Shown one piece after another: positions 57,301 to 64,000 of a stretch of 64,000 bases of DNA; position 1 is the stretch's first letter, and the number at the start of each line of letters is the position of its first letter. The stretch covers positions 1,876,501-1,940,500 of the forward strand of contig JARUPZ010000026.1 in the NCBI GenBank assembly GCA_031213475.1, in the 5' to 3' direction. The position numbers and the translations under genes are program-made. This DNA is from Nereocystis luetkeana (taxonomy: Eukaryota; Sar; Phaeophyceae; Laminariales; Laminariaceae). Under the pieces are notes generated by a model. That model was not told where the DNA came from. It saw only the letters and a program-made list of their open reading frames with translations, and ran no database searches.

Positions 57301-58134
57301 CAATAGCTTTCGTCACCGGTCGACAATGGCGGTTGTGCACGCACGTTAACAGTGATCTTCGATATCGATATCGATAACGATAACAGTGACGACAACAACA
57401 AAAGGAGGAAAAAAAAAAACGGTATCGCCAATGACATCACCTGTCAATAATGGCGGTCGTGCACGCCTGCCTCTCGAAGAAATCGTTGATCTCCTCCCGG
57501 TCCAAACACGCCTTGTAGAAGTCCGGCAACTCCCTCGCAATCTTGGCGTCCGCGAACTTCTCGAACTCTTTACGGAGCTCCACGAGAGAAAGCTGGTCCT
57601 TCAAGGACGATCTCATCTGACCCAAAGGCAAGGGCGCAAGAGCGAGCACGCGAAAATGAAGAGGGCGCGAGGGGAGGGATTGGAGCCTGGTATCAATATC
57701 ACCTTACCCCCGTGTATCACCCCCTACACGTTTTAATATACCTTCGTATGCCTTACTAATGCTCGTGCTTCTTGGCATAAAGTTGATACGTACATTTTAT
57801 GTCGTACCGGTACCACACAGCGGTGTACCGCGATTTCGGCAAGAGATAAAACACGTACAGCCGAACTGGACTGAATTGTGACTTGTAAGTCGTCGCCAGA
57901 CCAAAACTAGCGGTATAGCAGTGTATCAATCATTATTCAATCGATCAATCAATCAACTATTAACAACCAATCAGTCAACCAATCAAGTCAACTGAATCAA
58001 CCAACCAATAAAGGATACATTACCAACATCTTCCATGTGAAGCCGTTGGGTTCTGAATTCCCTATCAAGATGCGGATGGTGTATATATATATATATATAT
58101 ATATTTTATCATATATATATATATGTTTATATAT

Positions 58135-58193
<59 letters not shown>

Positions 58194-59036
58194 TGGAACA
58201 AGCAAGCGCTACATATTGCCAGAAGGAAATTGAACAACAAACCAAAAAACCAACCCGATGAATCACTAAACCGATCAACTAATACCCCAGTCAATAACAA
58301 AAAAAAAAATGCATCAACCATCTGACCAACCAACTGCCGTGAAGACTGGTGATACCAGGGATGCCACACCCACCTCCATCGGCGTCGGCAGGGTCGAAAA
58401 CCCCTTGGTGTAGCTGTGGAGGTACTCCTCGTCGCCCGTGACGTAGCGGTAGAGAGGCATTGCGATCGGCGGCCAGAACAAGATCAGCGACGACTGCAGC
58501 GGTGGTGGCCGTACGCATACAACGGCACATACAACGGCACATAGGGAATACGGGAGGGGGGGGGGGGAAGGGCGAGGGCGGGGCGGGGGGCATGAGGAGG
58601 ACGAGGACAAGGACGAGGACGAGGAGAAGAGGGAAGATAAGTAGAAGGAGGCGGAGGAGGAGGAGGACGAGGCGGATGAAAGGGGAAGAGGAGGTGGGGA
58701 TCAGCGACTGTTTTGGTCTTTCCCGCGAGAGTGGAGGGGGGGGGGGGGGGGGGGGGTGCTCATTTTTTTTGCGTCCTTAAGTCATATGACCATTGACTAC
58801 GCATCTCGTTCGAGAGTCCCCAGCGCGCCGAAACAAATCGAAGCGTCCAGTTTTGTTTTCTCGGTGGACGGGCAGTCGCTATGCACCGTTCTACCGGCAC
58901 CTAGACAGAAGCGACGCGACATATACGCACTACACCCGAAATAGCGGCCAAACGGGCCCTTACCTGTCCTCCCACGGCGTGGTACTCGTACTCGGCATAC
59001 CTTCTACTTTGTTTTGTTGTCGGGGTATATATTATA

Positions 59037-59075
<39 letters not shown>

Positions 59076-62000
59076 TTGTTCCCCCGCGGGTGCGACGAGG
59101 CGTTCTACGATAGAGGTTGGCGCCATTTTTTCTTGAAAATCCTCACTTAAGGAGCTCCACACCTCACCCGAAACCTTTGACTCTAGCAAAAATCTAATTA
59201 CATGCCAATAACAAATCCTATGGCCCAAGTATACAAAACTGCATTTTTCGAAGCAAAATTGGCATTCAGACGATTTCGGGGTAAGGAGCCCCGTCGACCA
59301 GAAAACAAATAGCGAAAAGTGTGCCACAGACACATTATCGCATATACAGTATACCACAGACACATTATCGTATATACAGTATACCACAGACACATTATCG
59401 TGTATACAGTATACCACAGACACATTATCGTGTATACAGTATACCACAGACACATGCTACAAGTACTGTAGCGGGGGGAGGTGACACCATGCAACAGAGT
59501 TACCTGAGGGTCTTCACTTCAGGAGCTCAATGCTATTCACATTACGGGGGACCATAGTAAATAGGACCAAATATTGTTGGTAAAAATCGGGAAATATATA
59601 GATTTTCGGTTGTATCGTAGGCCCTATTTACTATACCCCTCCGTAATAGCACCAAGTCAATATCTATCACTACGTCAATAGTACGTCACCCCAAAACGGT
59701 TTGAAGAACTCATTGCACCCTTGATCCGATGAGCATATCCCATGCATGACCCACAGCTGGTCTCTATCACTTAGTTTCTACGAAGTATCAGTCAAAACTA
59801 AAACGTACTGGGTACGTACTGTACTTCCTCAGTCGAGAAGTCCCATCAGTCAGAAGTTTTTCGCCCAAAAAAAGGTACAAGATACAAGGTACAAGGTACC
59901 GCCGTCTGCTCACCACGACGTTGTCGTACATGATCCAGGTTCTCCTGATATCGTCTCTGGTTTCAAGCCAGCCCTCCAGCAGGGGAAAGACGACGGTGCC
60001 CGTCATCAGCAAAAAGACAAGCTGGAAAACCTGGAAAGTGCAGGAAGTTAAACCAAATCAAACGAAACGGCACAATAACGAAACGAACCGGCATGAAAAC
60101 GAAACGAAACGGCACGAGAACGAAACGAGACGGCGGGAGAACGAAACGGCACCAGAGCGAAGAACGAAAATGGAACAGCACAATAACGAAACGAACCGGC
60201 ATGAAAACGAAACGAAACGGCACGAGAACGAAACGAAACGGCGGGAGAACGTAACGGCACCAGAACGAAGAACGAAAATGAAACGGCACAATAACGAAAC
60301 GAATCGGCATGAAAACGAAACGAAACGGCACGAGAACGAAACGAAACGGCGGGAGAACGAAACGGCACCAGAACGAAATACGAAAATGAAACGGCTCAAT
60401 AACGAAACGAATCGGCATGAAAACGAAACGAAACGGCACAAGAACGAAGAACGAAAATGAAACGGTACAATAACGAAACGAACCGGGATGAAAACGGAAC
60501 GAAACGGCACGATAAGGAAATGAAACGGGCAATCGGCAATCTATCACAGCGGCGCCTGGAGTCACCTATCGTCATGCCTTTCTCTCGTACTGAAGCTGAC
60601 AAAGCACAAGTTAACCTGACCGTGACTTTTTTTTTTCGCTTTTTTTTTTCGCGTTTGCTTTCAATCCACAGCGCATGTCTTGGCCGGTCATCAGCAAGCG
60701 AACCTTGAGCGCACACATAGCCAAGAGCTGACACACACATGCTGATCGTCAAGCCAAACTTTGAGGGAACACTCGCTACAGAATCATAACGAGGCAAGAG
60801 GGGAAAGGGGATACTGTACCATAACAGTGATCTGTGGAGGGGTGGATGAACGATTACGGGGGACCATATTAAATAGGACCTACGGTACACACAAAAAACT
60901 GTATATTTCGCTATTTTTACTAAAAATATTTGATCCTATTTACTGTGGTCCCCCGTAATACTTGTAGAGGAGCATAATATGATAATGAACTATTACGGGG
61001 GACAACAGTGAATAGGACCAACGATTATTAGTAAAAATGGTTATAAATATATACCTGGTAGGTTTTTATGTATACCATAGGTCCTACTAACTATGGTCCC
61101 CCGTATTAGATAGTGGTCTGTCGGATTTGTGGTTGAACCACAGCAACGATGTCGGGAGAGAGGCACTGTGTCGCCCCTTGACCGACAGCGGCCTTGCCTT
61201 GACACGCCTTGACTGACCCAAAATTACTACGTTTTCGTGTGAAACAAGCGGTCCTGGACCCTTGACAGCGCACGTTTTGCCTTGCTTGACACGCCTCCTT
61301 ACACCCTTAAACCACAAGCATATCGTGATGTGTGGTGCTGTAAGTGTGGATGAACCACGAACAATCTAATTCCTGATCTCCCTGGTGTGTCGATGAGCTA
61401 CGTAAATCTCGATATGTCGGATGCGCGGATTGGACTCTTACGAGGGACTATAGTAAATAGGACCAAAGGTAGACACAAAAACCTATACACTGCGAAGTAT
61501 ATATACTTATTTTTACGAACAAGATTTGGTTATATTTCCTGCGGTCCCACGTAATAGATTAATAACGGGATGGCGTTGGACTATATGTATATATATACTT
61601 ATTTTTACGAACAAGATTTGGTTCTATTTCCTACGGTCCCACGTAATAGATTAATAACGGGATGGCGCTGGACTAGACATATATATACTTATTTTTACGA
61701 ACAAGCTTTGGTTCTATTTCCTACCGTCCCACGAATTAGATTAATAACGGGATGGCGTTGGACTATTAATACATATATACTTATTTTTACGAACAAGCTT
61801 TGGTTCTATTCCCTACGGTCCCACGTAGTAGATTAATAACGGGATGGCGATGGACTAGATAGACCTTGACGATCTAACGCACTGCAGTAGACCGTTAAGT
61901 GTCCGATGTGAAGTGTTTAGTTTCCGAACCTGCATCCTGTAGAAGTTCATCTGTTTCCTGACCATCCTCATCTGGTAGACGAGGATGAAAGCTCCGAATA

Positions 62001-64000
62001 TGGGGACGCACCCGTAGACGTAGAGGCCCGTGTCGATGGGAACGTTGATGTCGCACCAGTTTCCTCTCTCATTGAACTCTGCGAGGCTCGGGTTTATCGA
62101 GTACGCTACCACCGGGAGGCTGCCGAGCCACAAAAAAAAAAAAAAACGCCAAACAAGGCGCCGTTAAAAACACCGCAAAAATAACAAGAATACCAGCAGC
62201 AGGAGCGTCGAGAGTAGAGGCAGGGGCAAGACCGAGGGGGAACAGAAAAATAGCAGGAACGACCACCGCAGCAGCAAATGGGGTAAGAAACGCCGCGAAC
62301 GACATCAACAGCAACAGTTACAACGGCAACATGAACAGCACCACCATCAGCAACAACAACAACAACAGCGCCAACACAATAAAAACCACCACCGCCAACA
62401 GCAACAAAACCAACAAAAAACGCACGAAAAGGAAAAAAAATCAGCAACGATGACGTCACCAGTCAACGAAGCGTGGCAGGGCGACAAGGAGCCAAACCAG
62501 ACCAGGAGGGAGGGGGGAAGGGGGGGGATGGCGGCGGCGGGGGGGGGGGGGGGTGTAACCGTATGGCCATATCATAGACCCTCGCATCCCCACTGATGCA
62601 ATGCCGGGACGAAGGACGCCGAGTTTTTACCGACCAGGCGGGTATTGTTTGCGCTAAGCATGAAGCGGCCGTGGGGTGTTCTGTGAGTCGCATGAAGGGG
62701 TGAGCTGCATCCTATTATAGTAAGAACCGCTTGTCAGTCGGACATTGTTGCGTTGAGTGAATGACCGCGTCGAAAAAACTGGCGAAGGGGGCGTACTCAT
62801 TTTTTTCTCTCCTTCGTAACTTTTCTATTGAACACGCATCCCTTCCGAGACGAGGCATCGTTCCTACTCCTCCAATAGTTCAGACGCCTCCACCACGTGG
62901 GCGCTTAGTACGTTATTTTCCTATACTTCGTATCACATGAACGCTTGAGCGCTTTTAATTTTGATCTCAAAACCTCCTTCCTGTTTTCGCCTTTCGCGGC
63001 CACCCTCGCATTACCTCCTAGGAAAGCGACCCTTTTCCAGACACTACGTATCTATCCTGTGTACTAAATCTCTCCATCCCGAGTCCGTCTGTTTTTCCTC
63101 TTCGCGTCACGTTCCTTCGTTTGTGCTCCTCAACTCCCATGGGAGGGGGTGGAGGGAGAAACTCGTCGAGGCGCGCCAAGGCAAACAACGGTGGTGGAGT
63201 GCAATAAGCGGTCCGGAAAAAAATTCCCACGTAGAGATGGCAGGCATGTTTCTCCCGAGGGCATTCCTTACGTATAGACCACGGGGAAGTGCGTGGTAAG
63301 TACCCCCGCGAGCACCTTTGTGTTTGACGCTCTACCCCACGCCGACAGGGTATGTGGGCATGTCGACAACTGATAACCCCAAAGTTGTCATCCATTTGGT
63401 CGCTACCTGGAGGAGCTTACGGAGTTATACAATACCGGGTATAATAAGCCAAGACAACAACGAAAACAATGACAGCCTTGAGGCTTTCCACGGTCCACGA
63501 GGAGCATGGACGCCGGGCTTTACGGGCAGGGCCATGGTGCGCACCCCGTGCCTTTTGCCGCTCCTTAAACTGTAGCCGCGGGACACCACTTTTTTTTGTT
63601 TTTTGTTGTTACCCCAGCGATCACGCGGTTGCCGCTTTTTGCTGAAAACAAATCGTGATTTTTTGTTTGTTTGTTCAACCAACGGTTCTCTATGGTGAAA
63701 GAGAGTACCAGGAGGGGCTACGTACACAACCCTTTCTGGTAGTACCGCACTGCGCAGTTACATCCACATAGACCGAAAAATTTGCTCCACATCCCCCACG
63801 AGATTATTTTCCTACCACGAAAGCGCACTCCCTATCGAAGAGGCTAACGGACCCGTCGTGCGTGCGTGCGTGCGTACGTGTGCACTCGGGGCATGCGGCG
63901 CAACTCACAGCCAGGGTATGGAGATGAGCAACACCTGTCTCCAGGCGGGGTACATGTCCACCGAGTGCCGCACCAGTATCTTCCAGCTCCGGTACACCCG
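46218..64000 (-). CDS. 7-transmembrane receptor with RGS domain (5' end outside window)
   Basis: Membrane receptor whose cytoplasmic RGS domain would speed GTP hydrolysis by a heterotrimeric G-alpha. Exons from 5' to 3' on minus: 64000-63909, 62119-61930, 60030-59914, 58493-58374, 57616-57441, 54969-54825, 49548-49330, 47495 to about 46218. Phases agree at all seven junctions. Four hydrophobic segments are visible: VLLISIPWL.., [32 protein letters not shown] and [18 protein letters not shown]. The RGS part has [43 protein letters not shown] and [15 protein letters not shown] polar linker and a long Ser/Gly/Ala tail follow. An in-frame TAG at 54810 would end a shorter form if the 54825 donor is skipped. 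Tail frames change at poly(G) runs. The ligand cannot be told. Confidence 0.85.
47725..48055. repeat. TA-rich microsatellites with a TACCAGGTA word
   Basis: (TA)n runs at 47732-47750 and 48008-48050; the second is split by ACCAGG at 48020-48028. Confidence 0.85.
48178..48425. repeat. (CATA)n microsatellite
   Basis: Long ACATACATAC run with CTGGTACATACTTACATAC interruptions; all Tyr/Ile/His/Thr frames here are repeat artefacts. Confidence 0.97.
48838..48942. mobile_element. MITE A copy 11, mixed arms
   Basis: Left CCATAGTTAATAGG, right CCTATTTACTATGG; interior of the A type. Confidence 0.93.
49330..49548 (-). CDS. 7TM-RGS exon, polar linker
   Basis: Acceptor TTTCTTGCAG, donor AAT/GTAAGC, 73 codons, phase 0. 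[20 protein letters not shown], then Ser/Gly/Asp-rich. The link to the RGS exon rests on phase and strand only. Confidence 0.7.
49709..49812. mobile_element. MITE A copy 12, both tips altered
   Basis: CACGGTGGGGCCATAGTTAA left; the right tip ends in poly(C) and CACCGG. Confidence 0.88.
50081..50185. mobile_element. MITE A copy 13, T subtype
   Basis: Close to the T consensus with TA at both flanks. Confidence 0.95.
50594..50696. mobile_element. MITE A copy 14, T subtype
   Basis: Left arm lacks AATA (CATAGTTAGGACC). Confidence 0.93.
50822..50926. mobile_element. MITE A copy 15, T subtype
   Basis: Same internal orientation as copy 14 (TGTTATTAAAGATGG, then GGTTTTCATGTATACC). Confidence 0.95.
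51384..51482. mobile_element. MITE A copy 16, T subtype, right tip lost
   Basis: Left tip intact; the right arm ends at CTATGGCCCTC. Confidence 0.9.
51577..51691. mobile_element. MITE A copy 17, A subtype, expanded TA interior
   Basis: Interior CCTATATATATATATATATT carries a TA expansion. Confidence 0.93.
51760..51872. mobile_element. MITE A copy 18, A subtype, with CCAGATA insertion
   Basis: Right arm TTTACTATGG is split as TTTACTA-CCAGATA-TGG, a 7-bp insertion at a TA. Confidence 0.92.
51965..52190. repeat. dispersed repeat with GCACAGCATCC words, second copy
   Basis: AGCACCCCGAGCGGGCGG, CCAGGCACAGCATCCGAG, GGCTTCAGGCGGCAAGCAC; the same order as 21800-22035. Confidence 0.7.
52600..52702. 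mobile_element. MITE B copy 5, diverged
   Basis: TTAACACTTTTTAGGACCGC left with TTAA; right arm AAAACGGGACTGCACTTCC has lost the tip. Confidence 0.8.
53343..53448. mobile_element. MITE A copy 19, T subtype
   Basis: Full-length, TA flanks. Confidence 0.95.
53600..53800. repeat. family D repeat interrupted by MITE A copy 20
   Basis: CGTCTCGAAAGGGATGCATG and GTCAACGGTCTAATGAC lie left of the MITE; AAGGCAAGCAGCAAATGAG and TACGGCCCC lie right. Confidence 0.75.
53655..53762. mobile_element. MITE A copy 20, T subtype, nested
   Basis: TATTGCGGGGGAACATAG to TATGGCCCCCGGTAATA inside a family D element. Confidence 0.93.
53925..54012. repeat. family D fragment, reverse
   Basis: Poly(G), TACTCATTTTTTTGCTCACC, then GACCATTGACCACGCATCCC. 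Confidence 0.7.
54562..54659. mobile_element. MITE B copy 6, best preserved
   Basis: TTAACCCCTTTAGAACCGCA to CGGTTCTAAAGGGGTTAA, near-perfect palindrome with TTAA at both ends. Confidence 0.95.
54825..54969 (-). CDS. 7TM-RGS exon, second half of RGS domain
   Basis: Acceptor [44 protein letters not shown]. Donor CTG/GTGGGT; read-through would stop after VGFS. Confidence 0.88.
55020..55200. repeat. family C copy, reverse
   Basis: Poly(G), CACTCCATCTCACGCATGGC, GTTTTCACCGACCAGGCAG, CGACTCGCATGAAGGGTG; ends about 50 bp 5' (minus) of the 54969 exon edge. Confidence 0.85.
55306..55412. mobile_element. MITE A copy 21, A subtype
   Basis: TTACGGCGGGCCATAGTAAA to GTCCCCCGTAA. Confidence 0.93.
55505..55610. 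mobile_element. MITE A copy 22, T subtype with matched arm changes
   Basis: Left GGGCCATAGTTAACAGGACC and right GGTCCTGTTAACTATGGCCC: two private changes appear in both arms and keep them complementary. Confidence 0.95.
55650..55760. repeat. family D fragment, reverse
   Basis: CTGACCATTGACCACGCCCT, AGCACCGTTCCTACTACGCC. Confidence 0.65.
56625..56880. repeat. CGATATCG-rich tract followed by (CTT)n
   Basis: AACGATATCGATAACGTCGC words, then CTTCTTCTTC from 56794. Second tract 57060-57385 flanks the RGS exon. Confidence 0.8.
57441..57616 (-). CDS. 7TM-RGS exon, first half of RGS domain
   Basis: Acceptor GGTCAG, donor [30 protein letters not shown] and [15 protein letters not shown] match RGS helices 3-5. 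Confidence 0.9.
58080..58190. repeat. (TA)n microsatellite
   Basis: Long TA runs with GTTTATATATG interruptions. Confidence 0.97.
58374..58493 (-). CDS. 7TM-RGS exon, last TM segment
   Basis: Acceptor CTGCAG, donor GAG/GTGGGT, 40 codons. [18 protein letters not shown], then [20 protein letters not shown]. Confidence 0.85.
58738..58835. repeat. family D fragment, reverse
   Basis: Poly(G), TGCTCATTTTTTTTGCG, ATGACCATTGACTACGCATC. Confidence 0.7.
59320..59455. repeat. 30-bp minisatellite, four and a half copies
   Basis: CACAGACACATTATCGYATA then TACAGTATAC, near identical. Confidence 0.95.
59542..59646. mobile_element. MITE A copy 23, A subtype
   Basis: TTACGGGGGACCATAGTAAA; right tip altered (CTATACCCCTCCGTAA). 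Confidence 0.92.
59914..60030 (-). CDS. 7TM-RGS exon, TM segment
   Basis: Acceptor TTTCCAG, donor GTG/GTGAGC, 39 codons, phase 0. [20 protein letters not shown], then a charged loop. Confidence 0.85.
60060..60510. repeat. 108-bp minisatellite built from ~18-bp AACGAAACGG subunits
   Basis: Units begin near 60069, 60175, 60283, 60391 and 60461 (last shortened). Arms contain CACAATAACGAAACGAACCG and GGCATGAAAACGAAACG. Because the unit is a multiple of three, frames stay open on both strands ([13 protein letters not shown]); I do not call a protein. Confidence 0.93.
60853..60958. mobile_element. MITE A copy 24, A subtype
   Basis: TTACGGGGGACCATATTAAA to TGTGGTCCCCCGTAA. Confidence 0.94.
60993..61107. 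mobile_element. MITE A copy 25, T subtype, carrying a TACCTGGTA insertion
   Basis: Interior ATATATAGGTTTTTATG is split as ATATATA-CCTGGTA-GGTTTTT, a 7-bp insertion at a TA. Confidence 0.93.
61438..61857. repeat. MITE A copy 26 and a satellite made from its right half
   Basis: After the MITE (61438-61555), the piece CTTATTTTTACGAACAAG through CCCACGTAATAG plus flank GATTAATAACGGGATGGCG is repeated at about 61495, 61588, 61681 and 61775, period about 90 bp. Confidence 0.9.
61930..62119 (-). CDS. 7TM-RGS exon, extracellular loop and TM segment
   Basis: Acceptor [26 protein letters not shown], then [11 protein letters not shown]. The donor CAG/GTTCGG is unusual but keeps phase. Confidence 0.82.
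62545..62750. repeat. family C copy, reverse
   Basis: Poly(G), TATGGCCATATCATAGACCC, GTTTTTACCGACCAGGCG, TAAGAACCGCTTGTCAGTCG. Confidence 0.85.
62785..62905. repeat. family D fragment, reverse
   Basis: GTACTCATTTTTTTCTCTCC, GAACACGCATCCCTTCCGAG, ATCGTTCCTACTCCTCC. Confidence 0.7.
63909..64000 (-). CDS. 7TM-RGS exon, cut by window edge
   Basis: [20 protein letters not shown] then VLLISIPWL; donor CT/GTGAGTTG, phase 2. Confidence 0.82.

Noticed and set aside
59921-60565. 179-200-codon frames on both strands (NETKRHENE and FRSRAVSF repeats)
   Set aside because: Produced by a 108-bp minisatellite whose period is divisible by three.

Overview
The window looks like nuclear DNA of a large-genome stramenopile, most likely a brown alga or close relative. 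This is an inference. It rests on short exons (about 77-300 bp) separated by 0.6-5.3 kb introns, on a 7-transmembrane protein fused to an RGS domain (an architecture known from oomycetes and brown algae), and on a kinase-like protein whose C-terminal domain I remember from brown-algal and some fungal proteins. No organelle, bacterial or viral gene set is visible, and I recognise no intact autonomous transposon.

Three spliced genes can be built by joining exons whose reading phases agree across every junction. (1) 1398-22617, plus strand: the C-terminal part of a protein-kinase-like gene (catalytic loop, DFD motif, C-lobe), then a coiled coil and a conserved C-terminal domain with a charged tail; the kinase N-lobe is not seen and probably lies left of the window. 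(2) 26831-36022, plus strand: a complete eight-exon NOP53/GLTSCR2 gene for a 60S ribosome-assembly factor, 439 residues, with a clear LFVVD exosome-helicase docking motif. (3) 64000 down to about 46218, minus strand: a 7TM-RGS receptor, 5' end beyond the right edge, ending in a low-complexity tail. NOP53 and the RGS gene are convergent. The genes have no evident shared pathway.

Most of the rest is repeat. The left 25 kb (introns of the kinase gene) carries GATC-rich dispersed elements, CGACC arrays, a 180-bp tandem repeat, CACCC-GTGTGATA satellites and a telomere-like array. The right half carries most of 26 copies of a ~105-bp palindromic MITE (TIR TTACGGGGGACCATAGT, TA target). A second palindromic MITE with TTAA target sites (piggyBac-like) occurs six times. 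Two further short repeat families end in GAGTAC plus poly(C).

The most unusual signal is a 9-bp word, TACC(A/T)GGTA, found about 20 times where about 0.5 is expected. In two MITE copies it is a clean 7-bp insertion at a TA, with a related 7-bp insertion in a third, as expected for excision scars of an unseen TA-targeting transposon. TATTAATA behaves similarly and matches the scar predicted for the abundant MITE itself. Other notable points are three GC-AG introns in the kinase gene, decayed duplicated exon edges in both plus-strand genes, and a MITE half that has become a tandem satellite. All counts were made by eye.
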